From Nitrospira sp. (GTDB lineage: Bacteria > Nitrospirota > Nitrospiria > Nitrospirales > Nitrospiraceae): a stretch of 64,000 bases of DNA. The notes below the pieces were generated by a model. The model saw only the letters and a list, made by a program, of their open reading frames with translations, ran no database searches and was not told the DNA's origin. Position 1 is the stretch's first letter. Each line of letters starts with the position of its first letter. Of the stretch, positions 25,277-33,785 are shown in pieces. The translations under genes were made by a program, and so were the position numbers. The DNA lies in NCBI GenBank assembly GCA_020853775.1, contig JADYYH010000010.1:38981-102980 (forward strand), in the 5' to 3' direction.

Positions 25277-26770
25277 TCAGGGCCGCAGGAGCGCCATCAC
25301 ACTGAGACAGACCAGCAGATTATTCACGGCATGCCCGATCATTCCCGGCCACAAGCTGCCGGTGCGCTCATAGGCCCAGGCCCATAACACGCCGCTCCAA
25401 AAGACACTCAAAAATCCGATCACTCCGTAGCCGTGAGCAATCGCAAACAACGCCGCGCTCAACATCGCTGCGGTTCCCCATTGAAAACGCCGCCGGAATA
25501 CGCCGAACAACAGTCCACGGAAAGCCAACTCTTCAAAGACCGGCGCAAAGACCACATATTCCATCAAGCTGACGATCAGGGTCGGAGGCGTGCCCCATAC
25601 GAGATCGGCGTCGAACCATTCGGTCCAGTGACTGATCAAATTGAGCGGTTCGGCAATGCGTCCCAACACCCACTCCCCTACGAGTCCGGCCGCGACGACC
25701 GCCAGCACCGCTAAGCTCAGTTGTCCCACATGACGCGGCTCAAGGCTCAATCCCAATCCTCGCCAAAACGTCTGCCGCTGGGGACGCAGCAAGTGATAAT
25801 AGGCCAGCGCCAGCAACGGCAGGTTCGACAACGGCACCGCGACGACCCGCAATGAGGGCAGGTCGCCGGCGGCAAAGAGGAACGCCACCGTCAACAATGC
25901 GCCAACGGCGCCCCCTCGGAGCAACACCCCGGCCCCCAGACGTCCGGCCCACAAGGGCGGCAACTCGGCGGATCCCACTCGAAACATGGCCGCGCCTTTG
26001 CCTCGCCGCAGCCACGCAATCAAGATGACCCCTCCCACAACCATAAGGCTCAACTCAAGCAGGGCGAATGCCCGTGAGCGCCGAACCAATGCGTCGATGC
26101 GTTGCTGATCGGCTGTCTCAATCGTGACCAGCAGCGGACGATCTCCCGCCCGTTCGGCGATACGAGCCGCCAGCCGGCTGTAGAACCAGCCCGAGACTGG
26201 TTGCTCCGCCAGGGACGCTTGCAGATCGAACCCGACACCGGGAGCCACATGCGTCTCGACGTAGCCGGCCTGCAGCAATCGGGCGAACAAGGGATAGGGT
26301 GCGGCTTGACGTGCCCATCGCGAAATCCATTGTCGCACCTCCGGAAGATGTCCCGCCTCACCTTCCAAGATGGCCATGTGGAAATCGACGAACGGATCGG
26401 ACGATTCTTCGGCCAGTTCGCGATACCATTCGATGGCCTGCTCCCGATCGTTCGCATCGCTTCCCATCGTGAGGTCATAGAGCAGCTGTTCCCGCACCGG
26501 CAGCATCTTCACACCGTCCGCTTGATCCATCAGTCGACCGACCATGTGACTAAGCGCGCGCCCGGGATCCGCGACTCGCTCCACCCTCGGGATATCGAAC
26601 GATAACCAGGCCACGACGGCAATCGAAGCCGACAGAACCACGGCGGACAAGAACGTGACCGCGCGTGAAAAGCCCGGATTGTACGCATGTGGCGGAGGCG
26701 GCGCCCCGACACAGGGCGCGGGAGAGTGAGATGAAGGCGAGACCGGACCGGTCGATGCGTCAGCGTCCAC
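25277..26770 (-). CDS. CPBP-family intramembrane metalloprotease with large N-terminal extracytoplasmic region
   Basis: 497 residues from a GTG at 26770 with GGAGG 4 nt upstream. A first membrane helix lies near residues 38-60, followed by about 180 residues of soluble helical sequence (rich in EQAIEWYRELAEES-like TPR-like helices), then seven or more membrane helices. The CPBP motifs are near the C-terminus: FEELAFRGLLFG (EExxxR), HGYGVIGF, and GHAVNNLL (HxxxN). CPBP enzymes are Abi/Rce1-like intramembrane proteases or bacteriocin-immunity proteins. The extra N-terminal domain is unusual for the family and could bind a partner. Confidence 0.85.
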   Translation of the reverse strand: MDADASTGPVSPSSHSPAPCVGAPPPPHAYNPGFSRAVTFLSAVVLSASIAVVAWLSFDIPRVERVADPGRALSHMVGRLMDQADGVKMLPVREQLLYDLTMGSDANDREQAIEWYRELAEESSDPFVDFHMAILEGEAGHLPEVRQWISRWARQAAPYPLFARLLQAGYVETHVAPGVGFDLQASLAEQPVSGWFYSRLAARIAERAGDRPLLVTIETADQQRIDALVRRSRAFALLELSLMVVGGVILIAWLRRGKGAAMFRVGSAELPPLWAGRLGAGVLLRGGAVGALLTVAFLFAAGDLPSLRVVAVPLSNLPLLALAYYHLLRPQRQTFWRGLGLSLEPRHVGQLSLAVLAVVAAGLVGEWVLGRIAEPLNLISHWTEWFDADLVWGTPPTLIVSLMEYVVFAPVFEELAFRGLLFGVFRRRFQWGTAAMLSAALFAIAHGYGVIGFLSVFWSGVLWAWAYERTGSLWPGMIGHAVNNLLVCLSVMALLRP

Positions 26771-26798
26771 GAGACCTCCAAAGGGTACAGCGCGCCGG

Positions 26799-26807
26799 AG
26801 TATACCA
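26799..26807 (-). promoter_or_regulatory. Extended -10 promoter of the CPBP gene
   Basis: TGGTATACT on the minus strand lies 28 nt before the GTG at 26770, giving a leader of about 20 nt that includes GGAGG. This supports the GTG start. Confidence 0.55.
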
Positions 26808-26984
26808 CCGGCTTCAGGACGGTGGAACCGGAGCGCATCCCGCAGGACCCGGCCGGGTGGATCTTGCGACAATCCCATGGCTGAATCCCCTTCGGTTTCG
26901 CTATACTACGTCACTCGTTGCGCCAAACATGTTTCCATAGACGATGCGACCTTGCCTGGCGAGCGGACACGATCAATTTCAACC

Positions 26985-28202
26985 ATGAGCCTTTCCTCTC
27001 ACGATCACGAATTTGTCCCTCCGTACCGGTTACTGATGGGCCCCGGCCCGAGCATGGTGCATGCGCGCGTGTTGCATGCCCTGTCGCAGCCACTTGTCGG
27101 CCATCTGGACCCACTCTTCCTCAGCCTGATGAACAGGATCCAAACGTCGCTGCGCACGCTTTTCCGGACGGAAAACGAGTTCACCATCGCCCTCCCCGGC
27201 ACGGGATCGGCAGGTATGGAAGCCGTGATCGCCAATCTCATCGAGCCCGGTGACCGCGTGATCGTCGGCGTCAACGGTGTCTTCGGTTCACGACTGGCCA
27301 CGATGATCGAACGAAGCGGCGGTATCCCGCTACGTATCGAGGCGCCCTGGGGAGAGATCATTCCTGTGGAGGCGGTGCACGACGCATTGTCCCGAAGCGG
27401 CCCGGTCAAGGCGGTGGTGCTGGTGCATGCGGAAACGTCGACCGGCGCCCGGCAGCCCCTCGAAGAAGTCGGCGCCCTCTGCCGCGCACACGGCGCCTTA
27501 CTCATCATCGATGCCGTCACCTCGCTCGGAGGCATCCCCGTCGAGGTCGACGCATGGGGCATTGATGCCTGCTACAGCGGCACGCAAAAATGCTTGAGCT
27601 GTCCGCCCGGCCTGGCCCCGTTGACGATGAGCCCGCGCGCCATGGAGGCCGTTCGACAGCGACGCACTCCCTGTCACAGCTGGTATCTTGACCTCTCACT
27701 GATTGCCGAATATTGGAATGACCGCAGCCGCGCCTATCACCACACGGCTCCCATCTCCATGCTCTACGCACTCTACGAAGCCCTGCGGCTGGTACACGAG
27801 GAAGGACTGCCGGCGCGGTTCATCCGCCATCAACTCCACAGCGACGCCTTACTCGCCGGCCTTGAGCCCCTGGGCCTCCGGCCGCTCCCTCCGACGGCGC
27901 GTCGACTCCCCATGCTCAACTGTGTCACCCTGCCCGAGGGAGTTGACGATATGCTGGTGCGGTCGCAGTTGTTGCGGGATCACGGAATTGAAATCGGGGG
28001 CGGCCTGGGGCCGCTGCGCGGACGGGTCTGGCGGATCGGGCTGATGGGCGAGTCCTGCCAGCAGGCTCACGTGCTGACATTGCTCAACGCCTTGGAAGAC
28101 ATCTTCGCCCAGCACGACTGGCTGGATCATCCCGGTCGCGCGGTACAGGCGGCAGTCGAAACCTATACCCAATCACAGTTGTCGGCGAGGAGGGGTGCAT
28201 GA
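26985..28202 (+). CDS. Class V aminotransferase (alanine-glyoxylate/serine-pyruvate type)
   Basis: 405 residues from an ATG at 26985; the frame extends upstream but GPGPSMVHARVL at residues 19-30 matches the usual N-terminus. The PLP lysine is in YSGTQKCLSCPPGLAP (Lys about 202), and LPGTGSAGMEA near 66 is the cofactor-phosphate region. The family converts glyoxylate or a keto-acid to an amino acid, or serine to hydroxypyruvate, but the exact substrate cannot be read. A TATACT -10-like element lies at 26902. The stop overlaps the start of the haem-protein gene by 4 nt. Confidence 0.9.
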   Translation: MSLSSHDHEFVPPYRLLMGPGPSMVHARVLHALSQPLVGHLDPLFLSLMNRIQTSLRTLFRTENEFTIALPGTGSAGMEAVIANLIEPGDRVIVGVNGVFGSRLATMIERSGGIPLRIEAPWGEIIPVEAVHDALSRSGPVKAVVLVHAETSTGARQPLEEVGALCRAHGALLIIDAVTSLGGIPVEVDAWGIDACYSGTQKCLSCPPGLAPLTMSPRAMEAVRQRRTPCHSWYLDLSLIAEYWNDRSRAYHHTAPISMLYALYEALRLVHEEGLPARFIRHQLHSDALLAGLEPLGLRPLPPTARRLPMLNCVTLPEGVDDMLVRSQLLRDHGIEIGGGLGPLRGRVWRIGLMGESCQQAHVLTLLNALEDIFAQHDWLDHPGRAVQAAVETYTQSQLSARRGA

Positions 28203-28801
28203 GTCGAAACGGGTTCTGGATCGTCATGGCAGGAGTCGCCGGCTTCGTGGCGGCGATCACCTATTGGGTCATCGCCCTCGCCGTGGCAGAGTCACGCAAG
28301 GCCGACATGGTCGCGCCCGAACGGGTCACCAGTTTCATCCATGCCGTGATCGATGCCAATCGCGCCAACTACACGCAGAACGTCGTCGACAAGTTGCACA
28401 CTCAAGGCGTGGTTGAGGCCCTCGAACATTGGAAAGAAGAAAAGGGACTTCCCCTGCCCGCCCAATTCCTACTCGAATCCGGCCGTCTGGTGGCGCAGAA
28501 AGACATGAAACTGAGTTTCCGGCTCGCTAGCCTCACCCCGATCTATGTGTGGAACGGACCGAACAGCGAATTTGAACGGCGGGGCCTGGAAGTCGTCATG
28601 AAGGCGCCGGAGAAACCCTTTACCGGATTTTATCAGCAGGGAGGGGTCCGCTACTTCCAAGGCATCTATGCCGACCGGGCGGTGTCGGAAAGCTGCGTGT
28701 CCTGCCACAACGGACATGTGAACAGCCCGCGACGAGACTATAAACTCAACGACATTATGGGCGGAGTGATCGTCACCATCCCGATCAGCGAGGCATCATG
28801 A
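28199..28801 (+). CDS. DUF3365 (Tll0287-like) haem-domain protein
   Basis: 200 residues. One N-terminal membrane helix (8-30) precedes an exported domain with a c-type haem motif CVSCH at about 165-169 and the GVIVTIPI tail. This is the DUF3365/Tll0287-like fold, a haem domain related to PAS/GAF-like sensors and found alone or fused to kinases. The start overlaps the aminotransferase stop and its own stop overlaps the amidohydrolase start (ATGA in both cases), so the three are translationally coupled. A redox or sensing role is inferred from the haem motif only. Confidence 0.85.
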   Translation: MSRNGFWIVMAGVAGFVAAITYWVIALAVAESRKADMVAPERVTSFIHAVIDANRANYTQNVVDKLHTQGVVEALEHWKEEKGLPLPAQFLLESGRLVAQKDMKLSFRLASLTPIYVWNGPNSEFERRGLEVVMKAPEKPFTGFYQQGGVRYFQGIYADRAVSESCVSCHNGHVNSPRRDYKLNDIMGGVIVTIPISEAS

Positions 28802-30006
28802 CACTTGCCATCCGCCAGATTCGCATCCTCGACGGCCAAGGCCGCAAGATTGAACGAGGGACCCTTATCATCGAGGGCGAACGCATTGTCGCCGTTGGAC
28901 CGGATCAGACGATCCGTCTTCCTCGCGGCGCGCGACGCCTCGACGGCCGAGGCCTGACGGTTCTTCCGGGTCTCATCGATTGCCATGTCCACTTTTGCCT
29001 CGGCGCAGAAGCCGATGTGGTGGCGGCCGTGGAGCAGGAATCCTCGGCTGTGACGTTGCTCAAGGCCGCTGAATTGGCACGCCGCACCGTGCAGGCCGGA
29101 TTCACGACCGTCAGAGATGTCGGGTTCCGCGACCACGCCGTGTTTGCCCTGAAGCAAGCTATCGAGTCGGGATTGACACCGGGGCCACGCATTCTGGCCG
29201 CCGGTCTTGCCATCTGCATGCCGGGAGGGCATGCCCGCTTCATCGGGCGTGAAGCACAAGGAATCGAAGCCGTGCGGGCCGCCGTGCAGGATCAACTCAC
29301 GGCCGGAGCCGAGGTCATCAAGGTGATCGCGTCAGGCGGGGTCCTCACTCCGGGAACGTCCCCCGACGAAGCCCAAATGACTGTGGAAGAACTCAAAGCC
29401 GCCGTTGAGGTCGCCGCCGCCCATGGCCGCCACGTCGCCGCCCATGCCCATGGCGCGACCGGAATGAAGAACGCCCTGCGCGCCGGAGTCCATTCGATCG
29501 AACATGCCACCCTCATGGATGACGAAGCCGCCGGCCTGATGAGCCAGCGTGGCGTCTACATGGTGCCGACACTCTCTGCCCTCGCTACCACAGCCGCCTG
29601 TCCGACCGGCTGCGGCATCCCCGACAGCGCCCGCTCAAAAGCGAAACGCATGGTCAGGCAACACGAGAAGAGCTTCCGCGCCGCCGTTCGGCGTGGCATC
29701 CCGATCGCCCTCGGGACCGATGCCGGCACACCCTTTAATTATCACGGCCACAATGCGCAGGAATTGGAGCGGATGGTCACCTTGGGCATGGCACCCATGG
29801 ATGCGATCCTGACCAGCACCTCCGCCGCCGCGCGGTTGCTGCGCCTCTCGGCAGAAATCGGCACCATTGAAGCCGGCAAACAGGCGGACCTGTTGGTCGT
29901 GGACGGCAACCCGCTCAGAAATATCGGCCTGTTGTTGAAGCAAGAACGGATCGCAGGAGTCATGCAGCGCGGACGATTTGTGTCGGGACCGCTCTCACAG
30001 ACGTGA
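28798..30006 (+). CDS. Amidohydrolase (imidazolonepropionase-like / Xaa-Pro dipeptidase-like)
   Basis: 402 residues. The metal-binding HxH is in IDCHVHF (about residues 62-68). VIKVIASGGVLTPG near 175 carries the candidate bridging Lys, followed by AHAHGATGMKNALRAGVHSIEH (His ligands) and LGTDAGTPFNYHGHNAQEL with the final Asp. These are all hallmark elements of the COG1228 group, which includes imidazolonepropionase, prolidase-like and carnosine-cleaving enzymes. It is the last gene of a tightly coupled operon with an aminotransferase and a haem protein, which points to a small-molecule catabolic route of unknown substrate. Confidence 0.88.
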   Translation: MTLAIRQIRILDGQGRKIERGTLIIEGERIVAVGPDQTIRLPRGARRLDGRGLTVLPGLIDCHVHFCLGAEADVVAAVEQESSAVTLLKAAELARRTVQAGFTTVRDVGFRDHAVFALKQAIESGLTPGPRILAAGLAICMPGGHARFIGREAQGIEAVRAAVQDQLTAGAEVIKVIASGGVLTPGTSPDEAQMTVEELKAAVEVAAAHGRHVAAHAHGATGMKNALRAGVHSIEHATLMDDEAAGLMSQRGVYMVPTLSALATTAACPTGCGIPDSARSKAKRMVRQHEKSFRAAVRRGIPIALGTDAGTPFNYHGHNAQELERMVTLGMAPMDAILTSTSAAARLLRLSAEIGTIEAGKQADLLVVDGNPLRNIGLLLKQERIAGVMQRGRFVSGPLSQT

Positions 30007-30102
30007 GGCGAGAAAAGTCGAACGCGAAACGTAATACGGATGACTTAGGGCGTTATCACGGCTCATTTCATTCGCTTCGCGTGATGGTGCACCACTCAAA
30101 AT

Positions 30103-30741
30103 TCATCGACGTTCGTACAGAAGCTCCAGTGCCGTGGCAAACCCGTTGATTCGACCCTTCCGGAACATGTCGTCCAGGCGGCCTCGCAACGCGCGAATTC
30201 CCCCGTCATCGCCGCGGGCGACCACGGCCTGGGACACCATCATCTGCACGGCCACTTCGAGCAGGCGATGTTTGCGTTGTTCCATTTCCGGCGTGACGAA
30301 TTCGTCCAGCACCTCCGCTCCCCGCGCCTCAACGATCGGTTCCTTGAACGTATCATACCCCTGCTGCGCAACCGTGCGTTCGCGAATGATGGCCAATTCG
30401 GACTTGATCCGCGGCACCATTTTCATCATCACGGCGAACACTTCCTTTCGTCCCTCGTCGAACAGCTTCTTCTCCATTTCCTCGAGAATCAGCGCCGGAT
30501 CGACGGTCTCAGGCCGCAGTTCCTCGCCCCAGTGCAGGCGATCGTAGGTGCGCCGGCTCTCGGGATCCCCGAGGACTTCATAGGCCGAGTTGATCTCACG
30601 GATCTTCTCTTCCGCCTTGCTGTTATTCGGATTGCGATCGGGATGATGCTCGAAGACGAGCTTGCGGTAGGCTTTCTTGATCTCGTCATCGGAAATGTCC
30701 CGCGACACTCCGAGAACGCGATAATAATCGATACGCGGCAT
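30103..30741 (-). CDS. DnaJ-domain protein
   Basis: 212 residues. A complete J-domain covers residues 4-68, with HPD at 33-35 ([10 protein letters not shown]) and [18 protein letters not shown]. The remaining 140 residues are helical with no zinc fingers or CbpA-type C-terminal domains, so it is not DnaJ itself. J-domain proteins stimulate Hsp70 (DnaK) ATPase, and this type probably recruits it to a specific client. It lies alone between the amidohydrolase operon and pxpBAC, divergent from the latter. Confidence 0.9.
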   Translation of the reverse strand: MPRIDYYRVLGVSRDISDDEIKKAYRKLVFEHHPDRNPNNSKAEEKIREINSAYEVLGDPESRRTYDRLHWGEELRPETVDPALILEEMEKKLFDEGRKEVFAVMMKMVPRIKSELAIIRERTVAQQGYDTFKEPIVEARGAEVLDEFVTPEMEQRKHRLLEVAVQMMVSQAVVARGDDGGIRALRGRLDDMFRKGRINGFATALELLYERR

Positions 30742-30751
30742 AGTGCGGGGG

Positions 30752-30760
30752 ACTATACCA
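30752..30760 (-). promoter_or_regulatory. Extended -10 promoter of the DnaJ-domain gene
   Basis: TGGTATAGT on the minus strand ends 10 nt before the ATG at 30741, giving a predicted leader of 3-4 nt with no ribosome binding site. Confidence 0.55.
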
Positions 30761-30941
30761 TGTCCGCTTCGCGCGCTTCACCTTTGCCCGCCCCGCTCCC
30801 ACCCCCCAGCGTGTACCAGTGCATTGATCTCCCTGCTCGGCTTCGCCATACTCCCAGTCGCCACCGAACCTACAGTCAAACTGTGACCGAAGGAACTGTT
30901 CCTCATTCCTTGTTAGCCGCATCACCCGGCAGGGCGCGCAA

Positions 30942-31628
30942 ATGATTGCTCGCATGATCCAACTGAGCGAGTCAGCGGTCACCGTGGAGTTTGGGGACAC
31001 GATTGACCTGCGCACGAACGAACTCGTGTTGGCCTTTACCACGGCGGTGGACCAGGCGGGAATTCCAGGTTTCATGGAGGTCGTTCCCACCTACCGCTGT
31101 GCCACAATCTATTTTGACGCGCTGCTCACTGATGCCGCTACGATCATGAAAAACCTTCAAACGTTGACGGTGAACGCAGCGGGAGCGCCCTCACGCCCGC
31201 CCCTCACACACACTATTCCTGTCTGGTATGGAGGGGCCGCCGGGCCAGATCTTCCCAATATCGCCAGGCAAGCCGGGCTCACTCCGGAGGAAGCCGGCGA
31301 ACTCCACGCCTCCATCACATATCGGGTGTTTATGCTGGGCTTTAGTCCCGGGTTTCCCTACCTGAGCAGCGTGCCTGCGCCTCTTGCCACACCGCGCCTT
31401 CCGACGCCGCGCAAACTGGTGGCCGCCGGCTCAGTGGGCATCGCAGGAACACAAACCGGTATCTATCCCCAAGCCAGTCCAGGCGGGTGGCGCATCATCG
31501 GACGCACGCCGGTCGTTCTGTTCGATCTCCACAGACCCAAGCCGTTTCTGCTCGCTCCGGGCGACCAGGTGCGATTCGTGGCGATCGAGGAAGAAGAATT
31601 CAAGCAACTGGCAGGAGACCAGGCATGA
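30942..31628 (+). CDS. pxpB: 5-oxoprolinase subunit B (KipI/PxpB)
   Basis: 228 residues. Features typical of PxpB/KipI: ALTVEFGD near the N-terminus, a middle PVWYGGAAGPDLP, and FMLGFSPGFPYLSSVP plus SVGIAGTQTGIYPQASPGGWRIIGRTP near the C-terminus. With PxpA and PxpC it hydrolyses 5-oxoproline (pyroglutamate) to glutamate with ATP, removing a damage product formed from glutamate and glutamine. The stop overlaps the pxpA start (ATGA), and the order B-A-C matches known operons. Confidence 0.95.
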   Translation: MIARMIQLSESAVTVEFGDTIDLRTNELVLAFTTAVDQAGIPGFMEVVPTYRCATIYFDALLTDAATIMKNLQTLTVNAAGAPSRPPLTHTIPVWYGGAAGPDLPNIARQAGLTPEEAGELHASITYRVFMLGFSPGFPYLSSVPAPLATPRLPTPRKLVAAGSVGIAGTQTGIYPQASPGGWRIIGRTPVVLFDLHRPKPFLLAPGDQVRFVAIEEEEFKQLAGDQA

Positions 31629-32401
31629 CCCGGTTGCGCAGCATCGACCTGAACTGCGACGTCGGCGAAGCGCCAACACCCGAGCAACGGGATGTGGAGG
31701 CTCGCCTCATGCCGTATGTGACCTCGGTCAATATCGCTTGCGGAGTGCACGCAGGCGATGCGGCATTGATGCGCAGTACCATTCAACTGGCAAGACAGTA
31801 CGACCTGGCGATCGGTGCGCATCCCGGGTTACCTGACCGGGAATCACGCGGACGCCGGGAACTGCCGTTGTCCCAAGGGTTCGTGCTCGACGTCATTCTC
31901 TCGCAGGTGAGTGAGCTGTTGGCGATCGGTCAAACGGAAGGCGTCCGGCTCTCGCACGTGAAACCGCATGGAGCCCTCTACAACATGGCGGCAGGCGATC
32001 CGGAACTCGCAGACGCGGTGGCGGCCGGTATCGCCCAGCTCAATCGGGGATTGATCCTGATCGGATTAGCCGGCTCCGAACTGCTCACCGCCGGCACAGC
32101 GCATGGGCTGGCGGTCGCCTCAGAAGCATTCGTCGATCGAGCCTACCAGGCCGATGGTCGGCTAGTACCCAGGACCGAGGCGCATGCGGTGATCCACGAT
32201 GAGCCAACCCTGGTAGCGCGGGCGCACTCACTGCTGCATGAAGGCACCATTACGGCGGTCGATGGGACTTGCCTTCATTTCGACGTCGATACGCTGTGTC
32301 TTCACGGCGATACCCCCGATGCCGTCCGACTCGCCCATGCGTTGCGCACGATGTGTGCCGATGGCGGAATTTCCGTAAGACGACTCGATCATGCCGACTA
32401 A
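31625..32401 (+). CDS. pxpA: 5-oxoprolinase subunit A (LamB/YcsF family)
   Basis: 258 residues from the ATG at 31625, which overlaps the pxpB stop by 4 nt. Diagnostic segments are IDLNCDVGEA at the N-terminus, SVNIACGVHAGD, IGAHPGLPD, and HVKPHGALYN, the conserved His/Asp-rich motifs of the YcsF family. PxpA opens the phosphorylated or activated 5-oxoproline ring together with PxpBC. The 3' end overlaps pxpC by 11 nt. Confidence 0.95.
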   Translation: MTRLRSIDLNCDVGEAPTPEQRDVEARLMPYVTSVNIACGVHAGDAALMRSTIQLARQYDLAIGAHPGLPDRESRGRRELPLSQGFVLDVILSQVSELLAIGQTEGVRLSHVKPHGALYNMAAGDPELADAVAAGIAQLNRGLILIGLAGSELLTAGTAHGLAVASEAFVDRAYQADGRLVPRTEAHAVIHDEPTLVARAHSLLHEGTITAVDGTCLHFDVDTLCLHGDTPDAVRLAHALRTMCADGGISVRRLDHAD

Positions 32402-33356
32402 ACACCCGCTGATTCATGTGTTACATCCCGGCCTCTTCACAACCATGCAGGATCTCGGTCGTTCCGGATATCAGCGGTTCGGCGTGTCACAAAGTGGTGC
32501 GATGGACCCGTGGGCACTTCGGGTCGGCAATCGCCTGCTCGGGAATCCCGACGGGGCGGCCGGTCTGGAGATCACTATCCAAGGCCCTGAACTCTTGTTC
32601 GAGCAGGCGCTCACCATTGCCATCACCGGTGCCGACCTTTCGCCGACCAGCAATGGTCTCGCCTTTCCCATGTGGACCGTGGTGGCCATGCAGGCCGGCA
32701 GCCGGATACAGTTCGGGATGCGACGGCAGGGCGCCCGCGCCTATCTCACAGTCTCGGGGGGCATCAGCGGCCCGATGACACTGGGAAGCCTTGCGACGCA
32801 TGTCCGGAGTGGAGTGGGAGGACTGGCGGGTCGAGCGGTGAAAAAATGGGATCAATTAAGCGTGGGAACTTCCGCACCAATGGCGGCACAGTCCATCGGC
32901 CGCTTCCTGCCGGAACAGTTTCGGCCGCGCTATGTGGCGTCACCCACTGTGCGAGTCATGCCGGGTCCGCAATTCGACTATTTTACGGACGACGCTGTTC
33001 GACTATTCACCAGCAGTCCGTACCGCGTCACGACCGAATCAGACCGGATGGGCTATCGCTTAGAGGGTGCGGAACTCGCGCATCGTGCTTCAGCGGAAAT
33101 CGTCTCTGAAGCGGTGTGCGTCGGCAGTCTTCAAGTCCCGTCGAATCGACAACCAATTCTCCTGATGGCAGATTGTCAGCCGACGGGTGGATATGCCAAG
33201 CTCGCCACGATGATCGGCGCAGATCGTTCGCGAGCGGCTCAATTGGCCCCCGGCGACAGCCTGTTATTTCGAGTCATCAGCGCGCAGAAAGCATTTGAAC
33301 TGTTTCGGTCAAACCATGCCGAACTTGACCGAATCCTTCCTCCCTGCCGTTCGTGA
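32391..33356 (+). CDS. pxpC: 5-oxoprolinase subunit C (biotin-dependent carboxyltransferase-like)
   Basis: 321 residues. Contains IHVLHPGLFTTMQDLGRSGYQRFGVSQSGAMDPWALRVGN, split into the typical PxpC N-terminus, and later ESDRMGYRLEG and LMADCQPTGGY. This is the KipA/PxpC fold, related to but distinct from urea-carboxylase-type biotin enzymes; no biotin site is present. It forms the last cistron of pxpBAC, overlapping pxpA by 11 nt, so the three subunits should be made in fixed ratio. Confidence 0.95.
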   Translation: MPTKHPLIHVLHPGLFTTMQDLGRSGYQRFGVSQSGAMDPWALRVGNRLLGNPDGAAGLEITIQGPELLFEQALTIAITGADLSPTSNGLAFPMWTVVAMQAGSRIQFGMRRQGARAYLTVSGGISGPMTLGSLATHVRSGVGGLAGRAVKKWDQLSVGTSAPMAAQSIGRFLPEQFRPRYVASPTVRVMPGPQFDYFTDDAVRLFTSSPYRVTTESDRMGYRLEGAELAHRASAEIVSEAVCVGSLQVPSNRQPILLMADCQPTGGYAKLATMIGADRSRAAQLAPGDSLLFRVISAQKAFELFRSNHAELDRILPPCRS

Positions 33357-33453
33357 GACAAGCCCCTCCGCGAAGGAATCTCTGTGCGGACTTTTGCCGA
33401 TGATTCGTGCGCTGCCCCATCGAACGAGAGGGTCCCTTCAAGGCGCGGAGTCC

Positions 33454-33481
33454 TTGACATTGCCCTGAAGCGATCTATTAT
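33454..33481 (+). promoter_or_regulatory. Near-consensus sigma-70 promoter with leaderless start
   Basis: TTGACA (33454-33459), a 16-bp spacer and TATTAT (33476-33481). Initiation 7 nt downstream would fall at the ATG at 33489. It is the best -35/-10 pair in the window. Confidence 0.65.
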
Positions 33482-33488
33482 TATTCGT

Positions 33489-33689
33489 ATGGACACCATA
33501 CTGACTCCTCGACAAATTACCCACGATGAGAAAAAGGCGGCTGAGGCCGCTTTCGCCGGTCGCCCATTCAATCCCAAATGGTCTGACGCGGCTCGCATCG
33601 TCTACGACGGCCTTCTCGCCGCGATGGGGAAAGAAGCTCGTGCCGTCGACACGCACGACGAACTCGAGCCGGTTGAGCCGCTGGCTTAA
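33489..33689 (+). CDS. Small conserved-looking protein, unknown function
   Basis: 66 residues from an ATG at 33489, beginning MDTILTPRQITHDEKKAAEAAF and containing PFNPKWSDAARIVYDGLLAAMG, then an acidic tail. A near-consensus promoter ends 7 nt before the ATG, which supports this start over the upstream one and suggests a leaderless message. No domain is recognised. It lies between pxpC and the convergent DHH-CCA gene. Confidence 0.65.
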   Translation: MDTILTPRQITHDEKKAAEAAFAGRPFNPKWSDAARIVYDGLLAAMGKEARAVDTHDELEPVEPLA

Positions 33690-33785
33690 TCCCCTCGCTG
33701 CAGTTCGGTTGCCAAGGGGTGCGCAGATGCCGCCCCTCCCCTGTGGCCATCGCGTTCGCATGGCATGAGCACGACGCGCATGAGG

